DNA of 64,000 nucleotides from Acanthosepion lycidas (lineage: Eukaryota > Mollusca > Cephalopoda > Sepiida > Sepiidae). The DNA lies in assembly GCA_963932145.1 (NCBI GenBank), contig OZ010603.1:81700755-81764754 (forward strand), read 5' to 3'. Positions 1-13,170 of this stretch are shown here, one piece after another. The translations under genes were made by a program, and so were the position numbers. The notes beneath the pieces were generated by a model. That model was not told the DNA's origin. It ran no database searches and was given only the letters and a program-made list of their open reading frames with translations. The first letter of the stretch is position 1, and each line of letters begins with the position of its first letter.

Positions 1-217
1 TAGTAGAAGAGGAAGGTAGAGAAGAAGACGGCGAAGGACAACAATAATGATAGTGAGAAGAAAAAAGAAGAAAGTAGACCAGCAGTAAATGGTGAAGAAT
101 GACAACAACAGGGACAACAACAACTGCAACAACAACAATAATAATGATAATAATGGAAACAAAAATATGTAGAAGGAAAAGACGAAGGTAGCCAAGAAGA
201 AGAGGGCGAAGAAGGAC

Positions 218-248
<31 letters not shown>

Positions 249-313
249 GGAACAAAAAGGAGATGTAGAAGGAAAAGACGAAGGTAGGCAAGAAGAAGAG
301 GGTGAAGAAGGAC

Positions 314-385
<72 letters not shown>

Positions 386-514
386 AAAGAAGAGATGTAG
401 GAGAAGACGAAGGTAGCCAAGAAGAAGACGGCGAAGAAAGGCAATAATAATAATAATAATAAATTAGTGAGAAGAAAATGAGGAAGGTAGCCAAGAAGAA
501 GGCTGTGAAGAAGG

Positions 515-571
<57 letters not shown>

Positions 572-653
572 GTGAGAAGAAAAGGGAGATGTAGACGGAG
601 AAGACGTCGGTAGCCAAGAAGTAAATGGTGAAGAATGACAACAACAACAGCAA

Positions 654-735
<82 letters not shown>

Positions 736-830
736 CTAAAGAAGAAGAATGGTGATTTTGGCGATCTAATTTATGAATTTCTGGATAATAATGTTAATAA
801 CAATCAAATCATCTGTGATACTTTTCTAAT

Positions 831-887
<57 letters not shown>

Positions 888-896
888 CTGACGCCG
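1..896. repeat. Compound AAT/GAA minisatellite
   Basis: Units of roughly 80-120 bp alternate a conserved segment (containing GAAGGTAGCCAAGAAGAAG and GGCGAAGAAGGACAAT) with AAT runs of variable length, and near 655-693 with ACT runs. At least five units are visible. The conserved segment recurs near 22.1 kb and, inverted, at 44.2-44.8 kb, so it is a dispersed family and not a simple microsatellite. Open frames here are poly-N/T artefacts. Confidence 0.9.
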
Positions 897-1025
897 ATGC
901 AATTTGGCTTATTGTATTAGATGCTAAGAGAGACTGTGGCCTTTTCTTCCATTTTCTACTCTTGGTTTGACACTGACAGAAGACAGTAAAAAAAAGTACA
1001 CGAGTGAACAACTGTATAATCCGAT

Positions 1026-1538
1026 ATGTCTTTGCCAACCGACAAAAAATACAGACCTATTTTCGGTAATAGGATTGCTTATTTTCAATTTTCTTTTCTT
1101 TCTTTCTTTGATCATTCTTTCTCTGTCTGTTTGTCTGTCCGTCTGTCTGTTTTTATTTCATTACGATATCCAATTAACTCAAATGAGCATTTTCACGTGA
1201 AAACTCCCCCTCTCGTCCATCAACCCATCCTTCTTCTTCTTCTTCTTCTTCTTCTTCTTCTTCTTCTTCTTCTTCTTCTTCTATTCCCCTCAATCTCATC
1301 GTCTTTCTTATTTTCCTCAGGTATATTTTCCTCCTCTTCCCCCATTTCTTCATTTGCTGTCCTTTCTTCTTCTTCTTCTTCTTCTTCTTCTTCTTCTTCT
1401 TCTTCTTCTTCTTCTTCTTCTTCTATTCCCCTCTTTCTCATCATCTTTCTTATTTTCCTCAGGTATATTTTCATCCTCTTCCTCCATTTCTTCATTTGCT
1501 GTCCTTTCTTCTTCTTCTTCTTCTTCTTCTTCTTCGTC

Positions 1539-1570
<32 letters not shown>

Positions 1571-1686
1571 CTTCTATTCCCCTCTTTCTCATCATCTTTC
1601 TTATTTTCCTCAGGTATATTTTCATCCTCTTCCTCCATTTCTTCATTTGCTGTCCTTTCTTCTTCTTCTTCTTCTTCTTCTTCGTC

Positions 1687-1718
<32 letters not shown>

Positions 1719-1895
1719 CTTCTTCTTCTTCTTCTTCTTCTATTCCCCTCTTTCTCATCATCTTTCTTATTTTCCTCAGGTATATTTTCATCCTCTTCCT
1801 CCATTTCTTCATTTGCTGTCCTTTCTTCTTCTTCTTCTTCTTCTTCTTCTTCTTCTTCTTCTTCTTCGTCTACTTCTTCTTCTTCTTCTTCTTGT
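1026..1895. repeat. TTC minisatellite with 142-166 bp units
   Basis: A conserved block running from TATTCCCCTCTTTCTCATC to CATTTGCTGTCCTTTC is separated by TTC runs of changing length. Block starts are near 1282, 1424, 1575 and 1741, with a diverged copy near 1912. Spacing grows from 142 to 166 bp as TTC runs lengthen. Long frames on both strands (poly-Leu/Ser, or poly-Glu/Arg antisense) are by-products of a stop-free repeat. Confidence 0.9.
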
Positions 1896-1904
1896 CCTTA
1901 TTTT

Positions 1905-2450
1905 CCTCATGTCTATTCCCCACTTTCTCATCCACATACTTATTTTCCTCAGATCTATTCTTCACCCCCTCTCCTCCTTTCCCTTTTTCCGTCTTCTGCC
2001 CTTCTTATTCTTATTCTACTTTCTTTCTTTTTCATCACTCACCCATGTACCCACTCACTGATCGCCAACACCGCACCGTGATCAAATATCATTTTCTTCT
2101 CATTATCACACGAGATTTCCCCAACGCTGAATACTTTTGACGAATTTTTATTATTCGCCCATCAAGCGACCGTATCAAGTCCAAAGCATTAGCCGCTTCT
2201 AACGTTAAGTCGATCGCTTACATTAACGACATTTCTCATTAAGCCTCTTTGCACAACGCTTATATGCAATTTGCACTGTCGGGAATTGACTTTTCTTTTA
2301 TTTTTTTGGGAGTAGTTGGACGGGGAGGCATCGGCGAAAGCAAAAGCGTTCTTGGTTGCTGTTTGCGCATGCCCATTCGGGTGAAAATACATAAAGATAT
2401 GTCAATGCATTTTTGAAAAAAGTAATATTTCATTGTCCGCAATAAAAGGA

Positions 2451-2454
<4 letters not shown>
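1905..2454. other. Unassigned intergenic DNA
   Basis: Mixed-composition sequence with only short frames. I recognise no gene or repeat in it. Confidence 0.5.
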
Positions 2455-2529
<75 letters not shown>

Positions 2530-2550
2530 GATTATCGATAAGCTATAAGC

Positions 2551-2598
<48 letters not shown>

Positions 2599-2809
2599 GT
2601 GCCTGATCATATCTCTTTCTTTCTCTCTATCTCTGTCTCTTTCTCTCTATCTCTCTCTCTCTATATATATATTTATATCGTTTTCATATCAGCTAAGTAT
2701 GTTCATATCTATCTAACACACACACACTCTCTCACTACATATATAAATATATATAAATATATAGAAAGAGAGAGACAGAGAGACACAGAGAGAGAAATAG
2801 TGATACAGA

Positions 2810-2841
<32 letters not shown>

Positions 2842-2958
2842 TATATCGTTTTCATATCTGCTAAGTATGTTCATATCTATCTCTCTAACACACACATACT
2901 CTCTTACATATATATAAATATATATATATATAGAGAGAGAGAGAGATAGTGATACAGA

Positions 2959-3030
<72 letters not shown>
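2455..3030. repeat. AT, ATCT and CT arrays with internal duplication
   Basis: An AT run (2455-2526) and an ATCT run (2552-2597) are followed by two copies of a ~160-bp unit (from about 2655 and 2815). Each copy contains TTTATATCGTTTTCATATC, a CACA run and a GAGA run. Confidence 0.9.
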
Positions 3031-3035
<5 letters not shown>

Positions 3036-3039
3036 ATAT

Positions 3040-3220
3040 TAATAAAAAGAAAGAACAGTAAGATATTTAATCCGGTGTTCTTATAGATATTTTTATTTTT
3101 ACAAAATAGTGCTCAATGTAAATTTACAGAGCATTAATATTACAAATTAATTGACTTAAAATATGTTTTTTTTCGCTACACAGTTCTAACCATGTTTCAA
3201 AAATGGAAGCTAAAAGCCCC
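3040..3220. repeat. Dispersed AT-flanked repeat
   Basis: This segment (AAAGAAAGAACAGTAAG at its left, a TTCGCTACACAGTTCTA region at its right) matches 32915-33010. Both copies sit directly beside AT dinucleotide arrays, the same setting as the Penelope-type pieces elsewhere in the window. I see no coding content. Confidence 0.7.
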
Positions 3221-3282
3221 GAATTTAATTTTGTAATTAAATTAAAGACATTAGTTCCATTTCATCCTCAAGCGAATTTTTA

Positions 3283-3741
<459 letters not shown>

Positions 3742-3826
3742 AGCTCTGTCCTAACATTGAGCTCTCAGGATTTCATCCTCTTTGGATTTACCAATTCGGT
3801 TTACCAAGTTCCTTATAACTTAACAA

Positions 3827-3894
<68 letters not shown>

Positions 3895-3964
3895 CACATC
3901 CTGTTCATATCTGTCTATCGTTAATTATTTATCCCTCAATTTTTACTATATCTCTTTCTTTATT

Positions 3965-3992
<28 letters not shown>
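3742..3992. repeat. Dispersed element fragment plus AT array
   Basis: A stretch containing ACATTGAGCTCTC and GGATTTACCAATTCGG (3745-3805) resembles the reverse complement of 38740-38790. Both lie beside hairpins and AT arrays. AT runs follow at 3829-3892 and near 3981-3994. Confidence 0.65.
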
Positions 3993-3995
<3 letters not shown>

Positions 3996-4420
3996 GCACA
4001 CATGCATCTATCTATCTATCTTCAATGTTCTATATCTATGTTTCTCTTGGACTTTACATTCATTTCAGACCTTTGATATTTTCTGCAAGGGGATTTGGTA
4101 GATTCTTAACATGTTTACAATAACACACGACACGAATGTTCGCAATGCAGCAATGCAGTTTCGCAATGCAGTTTCGTTCTCCATGTGTGTCCACTACACG
4201 GAATCGAATAAATATCATATTGCAGTAGACACACATTAGCGTCATTACTGGTTTCACATTACAACAAAATAAACACTAAAAAAATGTGTTCAAGCATCCA
4301 ACCTCACAAGGAATTCGTAAAACTGAAAGCTGAATCGCTCTACCTTCGATATATGTCCTTATAAATCTGTTCTTCTGTTAGTTTTTTCACTAGCAAGTAC
4401 ATTCCAGCCTTCCACTTCCT

Positions 4421-5290
4421 CATAAATAGTGGACTATTCTATTTTGATCGTGAGGAAAGACGGAAAAGACATATCAGTGACGCTGGTTGATTTTTTTATG
4501 AGTTATAAAAAGAGAGGAAACGGTTAACGTCTCCTGTCTATATTTCATAAATAATACACTATTCTGTTTTTATCGGGTGGAAAGACGGAAAAGACATATC
4601 AGAGACACTGTTTAATTTTATGAAAAATAGAAAAAGGAAACGCTTAACATCTCCTTCCTATATCTCATAAATAATAGACTATTCTGTTTTTATCGGGTGG
4701 AAAGACGGAAAAAACATATCAGAGACGCTGTTTGATTTTAGGAGAAATAGAAAAAAGAAAGAAGTAAGAAATGTTTAAAGTCTCCCGCCTATACCTCATA
4801 AATAATATACTATTCTGTTTTTATCGCGTAGAAATCCGGTAAAAAAAGACGCTACTTTCAATGAGACCGTGAAAGAAAGAATAGTTGAAAGAAGGAAATA
4901 TTTAACATCTGTTTCAGTAAAAAGCAAAAAAAAACAAACTTTGTCAATTGCAAATCTTTTCATTTGTACCCCCTTACTTCTTAAAATAAGGCCAAGCGTT
5001 TATATTTATGATTGTTATTGCAATAGAGTGGAACCTCGGTTCACGAATTTAATTCGTCCCGAAGGCCGTTCGTAACCCGAAATGTTCGTAAACCGAAACT
5101 ATTTTTCCAATAGAAATCAATGTAGTAAAAAAAAAAAAAAAAAAGTCACAGTAAAATAAAATTGGAAAAGAAAAGCACACCACAACAAACGAATGTATAA
5201 AACACAGAGGTCAACTCAGAAATTATTCTATTCGTGTTCACCTAACTATAGCTCATAAATAATGAACTATTCCATTTTGAATGCGTAGAA
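4421..5290. repeat. Tandem ~120-bp repeat and dispersed companions
   Basis: CATAAATAATAGACTATTCT-type unit starts lie at 4421, 4546, 4666 and 4797, with a further copy at 5253. A companion segment (TTTGTACCCCCTTACTTCTT) at 4960-5027 recurs near 7066 and 12290. At 5030-5100 a short GGAACCTCGGTTCACGAA-type segment looks like another dispersed repeat. No coding content. Confidence 0.8.
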
Positions 5291-5299
5291 AAAAAAGAC

Positions 5300-7250
5300 G
5301 TGTGCTACTTGGTTTCCGTGACAAAATGAAAGAAAGAAGTGAAGACATAAGTGTAGCCATGTCCACTGTTTTCGCGGAAAAACAGCATAGCGTAAATGAA
5401 AAATGCCACAAACTTAAAGAGAATAAAGTATTATCGTCAAAATGCTTATGTTATTATTAAGATGAAAGAAAAAAGTATTTTTTAATTATTTTTTGAAATT
5501 TTTTAATATTTTCTAACACGTTCGAAATTTTGGTTAAAGTCTTCTTTTGTTTACGTCATCGCGGTGACGTTAAAATAACAGTTGTTATTTTTGCGCTTTT
5601 TTCTCGTTTAAAACACATTGATTTGGAAATTCTTGTAAAAATCAAATAATTGTCCGATCTTAATGAAATTTTCAGGACTTATTCACAAATGAATGAAATT
5701 ATTTTTGCAATATTTTGTTTTTAGAAAATCTTGGTAAAAAATATATTTTTTTAAATATGTTACCCCCACTTATTTAATTTCATGAAATTTCGTCCAAAAC
5801 CTTTTTGGTCCCTGAATTTTTTTTGTTAAAAGAAGGAGTCTTTGGGGATGGTAAATAACCTACTTTTTTTTTCAAATTTGAGCTATTTTAACTGAAAATC
5901 TTGTCTGAATTGAAAAATAATGAATCCAATAAAACTATGATATTACTTAATTAGAAAAGCTCTTAATTGCTTTTGTAAATAAGTAATATTAAGGACATTA
6001 TTGTCTGAAGAAATAATTTTTTCTGATGAATAATTAATTTTTACAAGAATTTTTTCGTTTTTTAAGAAATTTTAATTATAATAATTTATAATAGTTTAAC
6101 ATCGTGTAAAGCTCTGTATTAGGAGGGTTCCTCGATATGATGTAGTAATTAAGTAGAAAAAAATTTACGAATACAAAATTGCTAAGCTTAAATTTAGTTG
6201 CGCTAATTTTTTTAAAAATAATTTTTTATGTTGTATTTTTTTACTTAATACATTCCTTATTTCCGTGTATGATATACTGAAATTGCCAGTATTATTACAA
6301 GGTCACGTGATTTAAGGGTTTTGTCCCTTTACGTGGCCTTTTCATAACATTTCTTATTTTCCGTTCAACTTTAAAAGTGTAAACTTTAAAATAATTTTTT
6401 TTTTTTTTTTTTTTACTATTTCACTAAATAATTTTATTTTATGTATTTTATTTTCCATTAGTGTGGGTCATATTCAAATAGAATAATTTTTTTAAAACTC
6501 AGACTTTTAAAAATTATGTCATTTATGGTAATCCGTAGTAGCTGTCATCGCTTCGTCATTCAACAATCCATCAATAGTTGGGTAAGATTAACAGGATCGA
6601 TCGTTAATAATTGGTTGTATATTATTCTTTTACGCTATAAGTAAGAAAGATTTCTTTCAAATCAGATTACTTTAACTTTAATTTTTTTAATTTTACTAAA
6701 ATGTGTCAGAAATCTTTTTAAATATTTTCAAAATCGATAAATTTGTGTTTGTTTACAAATTCCTTAAAATTAAGAAAATGTCCATTTTTAAGAAAATTTA
6801 AAAATTTGAAATTAAATTTGACAATCAAATGTATATAGTTTCTATCTGAAATACACCAGAATTGTTTAATTAATAGAAATCGTAAATTTAATTATTAAAC
6901 TTTCAATTAAAGCTAAAATGAAATCTTCAAAAATGTTTTTTCGTTGTAAAAAATTCATTTTAAACTTAAATATAGAAAGCTTTTGCCGAAATAGTGGAGG
7001 TACCTACATAAGTGTTTAACGACTGTTTCAGTGAAATGTTAAAAAAGTTGCTATTTTCAAATCTTTTCATTTGTACCCCCTTACTTCTTAAAATAACGAC
7101 CAGAATTGATATTTATGATTGTTATTTCAATATTTTGTTAAGCTGAAATATTTAAAGATGCAGTCGAGATCTTACGGATATTTTATTGTCGGAGAAGTCA
7201 CCATTAGCTTATTCAAACATTAACTGAAGAATTAAAAATCATCAGAAATT
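5300..7250. other. AT-rich, gene-free DNA
   Basis: No frame of interest. The 6370-6480 portion (containing TTCACTAAATAATTTTATTT and TTAGTGTGGGTCATATTCAA) matches the reverse complement of 36350-36430, so at least part of it is an old dispersed repeat. Confidence 0.6.
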
Positions 7251-7316
7251 TCAAATGAGAAAACCCTTACATTTTTACGGTGAAGAATTAGTGGTAATAA
7301 ATTCCTGTTCTTCTAT

Positions 7317-7745
7317 GTACTGTGTTCCTTCAAGATTTGGTCTATCATGGCTCTCCACATCATCCTATCTATTGCGGTTCTTAGTAATATTTGTCTTTTT
7401 CCCATATATCCATCCCTTCGTTCTGCCATCCATTCTTATCAGGTAGGAAACACGCTATCTCTCCCTGTTCATCTTGTGTTCACTACGCCCTGTGAATGTC
7501 AAATTTTCCAAGCCTCCCTTCCTCATTATCTGAACCAGAAAATTCAGTTTTCTTTTTTCTAATTCTGATATAATTTTTCAACTTTATTTAAGTTTTCGTT
7601 AAGACTCCCTCGTTGCTTTCACGCCCTGAATATAGCATTCTCAGCATCCTTCTGTAGAACCACATTTCCATTGTTGTAAGTCTTCTCTTTATTTGTGAGG
7701 GAATTATGCATTAGTCACTGCCATATACGTAATGTAGGAGTTTTT
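7317..7745 (-). pseudogene. RTE (BovB-like) LINE, C-terminal remnant
   Basis: The minus strand, read across frameshifts, encodes MEMWFYRRMLRMLYSGRESN, a degraded Arg/Lys-rich middle containing MRKGGLENL, and the end LLRTAIDRMMWRAMI. These match the post-RT C-terminal region of RTE-type LINEs and align with the sense copy at 59957-60950. Multiple stops and frameshifts make it dead. Confidence 0.75.
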
Positions 7746-7764
7746 TGTTTTTTTTAATTTTACT

Positions 7765-8375
7765 GTAAGGTACAAGGCCCGGAAGTCACTTGAGTAGAGG
7801 GTTACGTTTGGAGGGAGTTTTTACCTATAGGAAACGGTTAACCCTAGACTTGAACAGGTTAAGATTGAAGTAATCGTGGAAACATCCTCTTGGGAGTCAG
7901 TTTCACAGAGTAGAGGTTCGCGGGAAGAAGATGTTCGACTGGAACTTCTCGCCATTGTAATACGGAGGGAATGTAGGTAGTTTGGTACAATGTTAAGTGT
8001 CATGGTCGGTTCTAGCCGTGAAGGCTAGACCTGGCGGAATCAGGTAATGTAGTTCATCCACGCTCTTTCCGAGAAAGAAGCTGTATATCAGCTACAACCT
8101 TGCCACATCCCGCTTGTGTGGGAGAGGTTGGAGGTTGGAAAATAATTCATCACCCACAAGAACTTGGAGACGCTTTTGGACTAAAAAAAAATGGGGAATG
8201 TGAAAAGCAGATGTAGTACAGAATTTTACCGCTGCCCTTTGAGCAGTATCTTATTTCTATAGATATTCTAATGTCTTATCGCATTGAAATACTAAATCTC
8301 CTTTTGCCAAATAAAGTGTCCTAGCCGTTTTTTAGTTGCTCGTGAGATAATTTTATGAATGCAGCGCCGTCGTAC
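7765..8375. repeat. Dispersed repeats, unclassified
   Basis: Part 7765-8120 shares its layout (TAACCCTAGACTTGA, then CAGTTTCACAGAGTAGAGGTTC and a GGAACTT segment) with 49497-49640. Part 8210-8375 (TTTTACCGCTGCCCTTTGA, ATGTCTTATCGCATTGAAAT, TTATGAATGCAG) recurs at 15660-16030. I cannot name either family. Confidence 0.6.
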
Positions 8376-9290
8376 ATTTTTATCGAATATATGGAAGCAA
8401 ACGAACCACTCAAGAAACATCTGTTCAGCTTGCGTGAAGACAAACTGAACTCCCTTAAGGGAAGAAGAAATTTACAGCTCTCTAGGGGTTTCGCAGACCC
8501 CTCCTTGAAGACCCTGACATCTAACGAGTAACACATAAGAAACCATATATTCTAATCAGTGAGACTAACTTCTGTCGAAGAAATATGTCCGTTGCTCGTA
8601 ACTAACTTGCTTCGATGCTGGATCGACCAAAAACGTATTGATGCAAGTCTGCATCTTTTTCTCTCGCTCTTCACTCCACTTGTCGTCGGTGCCCGGAGAA
8701 AATGCATTTGGGAAGCGAGAAAGACCTTCCGGGGTTTGATGTTGAGTGATGTCCTCTGATCTAGAAAGGGGAGCAGTGAAGAGTTGTTAATCAAACGTCT
8801 GACAATTTCCTGTCAGGAAGAGTCTTAGCCCTCTCCAAAATCTCCCTCGGAGACAAGGTGCTTTCATTAGCCGACTTGCTTCGATTCCAGGGCTGGTTGT
8901 TTATAGATTATCCGTGGCGTACACATGATTTCATGGTCTGTTGCCTCGTAATACGGTATTTAGAGTAATTCTGGATAATTCCTGCAATATTTCGATGGTG
9001 GGTGGACTGAAACTGGAGGCCATAATTTTCGCATCCTAGCCCGAGAGCATCACAGAATCAAAATTATATCGATGCAGTTAGGAGACGGTAATCTTTAGGA
9101 ATAGTCGCAACTGTATTCTACTAGATGTTTTATGAATTCTATTATTTGCGGAGATTTAATAATTGTTTTTGTGCGATGCGTAAAGTTCCCTGAAGAACGG
9201 ATACAGTCAGAAAATTATTGATATTTTCTTTTGCCATGATAATGAAAAAAAGACCGAAAATATCAACACCTTACAGACGAAGATTTACAA
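8376..9290. other. Unassigned DNA of higher GC
   Basis: Overlapping short frames occur on both strands near 8550-8790 but resemble nothing I recognise. It may be an unidentified dispersed repeat. Confidence 0.4.
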
Positions 9291-9513
9291 AATGATAAAA
9301 TGCAAAAGTGATTGTAGTGCCTGTTTTACTAGAGTACTTGGAACCGCTCCAAGTATTTACCAAAATATTAAATCGCTAGAAATCCGAGGGCGACTAGGGA
9401 CGATCCAAATGTCAGCAATACTGACACACTTACAATACGACAGAAAGAGATTTATTGTCACTGAATATCCAATGAAAGCCGCTAATAAAAAAAAAAAAAT
9501 AATAATGAAAATA

Positions 9514-9615
9514 TTAGGTTGGTGTAAAAATAATGACGTAATAATGTCGTTTTTTTGACGTATTTTTTAACGTCAAAAACGACGTTATTACGTCGTTATT
9601 TGTGCACCAACCTAA
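9514..9615. mobile_element. Mariner-type MITE (TTAGGTTGGTG family), copy 1
   Basis: A 102-bp near-palindrome starts TTAGGTTGGTGTAAAAATAA and ends TTGTGCACCAACCTAA, flanked by TA on both sides. The interior is a GACGTAATAATGTCG hairpin. The termini match the mariner at 27142-27740. Confidence 0.93.
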
Positions 9616-9639
9616 TAATAATCTATTGTTAAATTTCTC

Positions 9640-11215
9640 TGAATAAATAAGTTAAGACAAATTGCATAAATAGAAGACAACTGGAAAATATATTTCTTAG
9701 TCATTGCCGACGCCTTTCGTCAGTCCGACTATCTAGGCAAATTTAAAAGCAAAACGATTTTAGTTACATTAAATTCAAAATATTAAAAAGGGAACGTTTT
9801 TGTGTAAGCCTCGTTCTGGATGCTGGAAACTTTTTTTTACTTATATATTATTTTATTATTTATATATTTTATTATTTTATTTTTTATATTTTGAATTTAA
9901 TGTGACTAAAATCATTTCGCTTTTAAACTTGCATTGAAAAAATCGGAGAATTTACAAGAATTTACCGAAATATTAGATCGCTGGAAATCCGAGAGAGATT
10001 AAGGACCATACAAAAGTTAGCAATACTGTCACACCAACAATACAGTAAGAGATTTACTTTCACTGAATATCCAATGAAAGCCACTAATAATACTAGGGTG
10101 AAATTAAAAAAAAAATAATAATAATCTAGTTAAATTTCTCAGAATAAATCTGAAGATAATACAATTTGGATAAAAATAAGACGATTGGAAAATATATTTC
10201 TTAGTCATTGCCGACGCCATTCGTCAACCCGACTTTATCAAGGCAAGTTTAAAAGCGAAATGTATTTTCGTTATATTAAATTCAAAATATTAGAAAGGGA
10301 ATGTTCATGTATAAGCCTCTTTCTGGATATTGGTAACTTTTTTTTTTACCTCGCTGACTTGCCAACATTTGCTTTTTTCTACCTCCATTTATATACGACG
10401 CAAATTTGAACAAAGCACAACTTATTGAAATTGCCAAATTTTTGCGGATTATGACTTCATTCTGGTTGCTAGTAACTTATCAACGTTTTTGTCTCTGGTG
10501 TCAATCGGACTAACGTCTGCCATTTTAACTCTGAACCAGACATATATCTATATTAAATTTCCCAGAATAATTCACAAGATAAGACAATTTAGATAAAAAA
10601 AAGACAACTGGAAAATATATTGCTTATTCATTGCCGACGCGTTTCGTCAACCCGACTTTATCAAGACAAGTTTAAAAGCGAAATGTTTTTTAGTTACATT
10701 AAATTCAAAATATAAAAAAAATAAAATAATAATATATATAAATAATAAAATAATATATAAAAAAAAATATTTGAAAAAAGTTACCAACATCCAGAACGAG
10801 GCTTACACAGGTGTGTTCTCTTTATACTTGAATTTAATATAACGAAAAACATTTCGCTTTTAAACTTGCCTTGATAAAGCTTGACGGAATGCGTCGAAAA
10901 GGACTAAGAAATATATTTTCTCATTGTCATATTTTAATCCAAATTATCTTATCTTCAGTAATTTTCTAAGAAATTTAACGATATGTCAACATAAAAAACT
11001 AAGACATTCTTAGTATAAAAAAAGTTATCAATATCCAGAATGAGACTTACAGAGGAGCGTCCCGTTTTTAATATTTTGAATTTAATGTATCTAAAAAACA
11101 TTTCGCTTTTAAATTTGCGTTGATAAAGTCAGTTTGACGAAACACATCGGCAATGATTCAGAAATATATTTTCCAATTGTCTCTTTTTCATCCATAATAA
11201 TCTATATAATAACTG
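9640..11215. repeat. Dispersed repeat family, five copies in both orientations
   Basis: Copies near 9640-9830, 10140-10345 and 10555-10700 run one way; 10770-10985 and 11020-11215 run the other, with a partial near 9880-9950. Shared features are GACAACTGGAAAATATAT, GCCGACGC with TTTCGTC, TTTAAAAGCGAAATG, and GTAAGCCTC..CTGGAT. The facing orientation makes large imperfect inverted repeats. Each copy holds a hammerhead-like segment. Confidence 0.85.
10631..10669 (-). ncRNA. Degenerate hammerhead-like motif (one of five)
   Basis: The minus strand reads stem I TTGTC, core TTGATAA, stem II GTC/GAC, GAAAC, two-nt loop GC, cleavage triplet GTC, and stem I partner GGCAA. Related copies are 9714-9740 (-), 10208-10246 (-), 10866-10900 (+) and 11115-11153 (+). 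In the 10208 copy stem I is TTGCC/GGCAA, five perfect pairs. The core departs from CTGATGA at C3 and G8, which pair in the fold, so U3-A8 is a compensating change. One A between the core and stem II is unpaired. Confidence 0.4.
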
Positions 11216-11365
11216 TAAACTAGGGAAGGTTATTGAATAGAATAATCGCACGAAGGTTGGTAATGAATGATAATACTTAGGAGAAGAACAAGACATATAA
11301 GATTCGCCAGCGGCGCGTAGAAGTAGTAGTCAATTGCTAGAAGTGAGTCAAGTGAATTCCACAAT

Positions 11366-11850
11366 CAATCTCCAGTTGCAGGATATCTACTAACCACCCC
11401 ACGCGGTTAGACGTGGTACAAGACCGAATTTAATGTGGGGTATCCAAGCCCGTAGGCTCGGCCAAAAATTCTCCGTAGACCCGGTATAAAAACGGGGTCG
11501 GGTAGCTGTTTCCCGAGACGAAACTCTGGCCTTCGATATAGCCTCGTCTGGGGATCCTCTCTGCCCGGAGGGAGACAGTTTGACCTGCACAGCTGGAGAC
11601 GAATCTCCAACTGAAGGATATCTAACAACCGCCCCACGGGGTCGGATGTGGCACAAGGCTGAATTTATTTTGGGGTATCCGAGCACGTAGGCTCGGCAAA
11701 AAATTCCCCGTAGACCACATATAAAACTGGGTCGAGTAACTGTTTCCCGAAACGAGACTCTGCCCTTCGACAGACTCGTCTGGGGATCCTCTCTTGCCCG
11801 CAGGCAGAGAGTTTGACCAGCAAAGCTGGAAACGAATCTCCAACTACAGA
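11366..11850. repeat. GC-rich tandem repeat, two ~240-bp units
   Basis: Units start near 11366 and 11606 with AATCTCCA(A/G)(C/T)TG. Each contains GTGG(T/C)ACAAG, CGTAGGCTCGGC(C)AAAAA, ACGA(A/G)ACTCTG and a CTCGTCTGGGGATCCTCTC end. The same family, more diverged, forms the array at 24780-25715. Antisense frames of 70-155 codons run through it, but their reading depends on repeat structure and I see no known domain. Confidence 0.85.
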
Positions 11851-12117
11851 CCAACATACAGTATTTACTACTGTATTTATATGAATGTGGACATACACAT
11901 TATCGTCGGTAGGTATGATACAACAATAATAATTGAGCTTGCCCCCGCCCCCATTAGTAAGTTCTTCAGTTCGTACGACCGTTATACCGTTCCAATACTG
12001 GATAGACAATAGAATATTAAGTTTTGATCGCATGGAAAGAGAGGGAAATAAATTACTTGCTTTCACTGAGAAAATGAAAGAAGGAAGCAGGGCAGAAGGA
12101 ATCTTGTCTAATATCAA

Positions 12118-12540
12118 TACCTCATAAATAATAGACTTTTCAGTTTTGATAGCGTTGAAAAAGAGGAAAATACACTACTTGGTTTCAGCGAGAAAAGGAA
12201 AGAAAAAAGTATGACAAAAAGAAAGATGGGAAGATGGAAGTGTTTAACGTCTGTTTCAGTTAAAAGGAAAAAATTGCTATTTTCAAATCTTTTCATTTGT
12301 ACACCCTTACTTCTTAAAATAAGGCCAAGCATTTATATTTATGATTGGTATTGCAAATTGTTAAATTTGTTAACTGCAAATATTTAACAATGCGATAGGC
12401 GGATTTCTACCGATATTTCACTGTCGTAGAATTCGTCATGAGCTTATTTAACCATTAATTGAAGAATTAAGTAAGATCCATCAGAAAGTTCAAATAGAAA
12501 AACCGTGAAATTGTCACGGTTCTTTCTAATGATAATGAGT
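12118..12540. repeat. Distant copies of the 4.4-5.0 kb repeats
   Basis: CTCATAAATAATAGACTTTT (12121) and TTTGTACACCCTTACTTCTT (12295) repeat the two segments found at 4421-5027 in the same order, so the two form one larger dispersed element. The following ~170 bp (GAATTCGTCATGAGCTTATT) also matches 7170-7240. Confidence 0.75.
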
Positions 12541-12559
12541 TGGCAGATAAATATAGATA

Positions 12560-12571
12560 AGAAATAAACTG

Positions 12572-12608
<37 letters not shown>

Positions 12609-12650
12609 TTAAGAGACTGTCATAAATAGATAGATAAGTAACAAGCTGTA

Positions 12651-12713
<63 letters not shown>

Positions 12714-12755
12714 TTAAGGGACTGTCATAAATAGATAGATAAGTAACAAGCTGTA

Positions 12756-12798
<43 letters not shown>

Positions 12799-12840
12799 TT
12801 AAGGGACTGTCATAAATAGATAGATAAGTAACAAGCTGTA

Positions 12841-12895
<55 letters not shown>

Positions 12896-12937
12896 TTAAG
12901 GGACTGTCATAAATAGATAGATAAGTAACAAGCTGTA

Positions 12938-12996
<59 letters not shown>

Positions 12997-13038
12997 TTAA
13001 GGGACTGTCATAAATAGATAGATAAGTAACAAGCTGTA

Positions 13039-13077
<39 letters not shown>

Positions 13078-13119
13078 TTAAGGGACTGTCATAAATAGAT
13101 AGATAAGTAACAAGCTGTA

Positions 13120-13170
<51 letters not shown>

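Noticed and set aside
1026..2081. Long 351-codon frame and several poly-Ser, poly-Leu, poly-Glu/Arg frames on both strands
   Set aside because: They translate TTC/GAA repeats that have no stops in any frame; no gene signals flank them.
11390..11857. 155-codon antisense frame in the GC-rich repeat
   Set aside because: It spans two tandem units, has no recognisable domain, and the related array at 24.8 kb does not keep it open.
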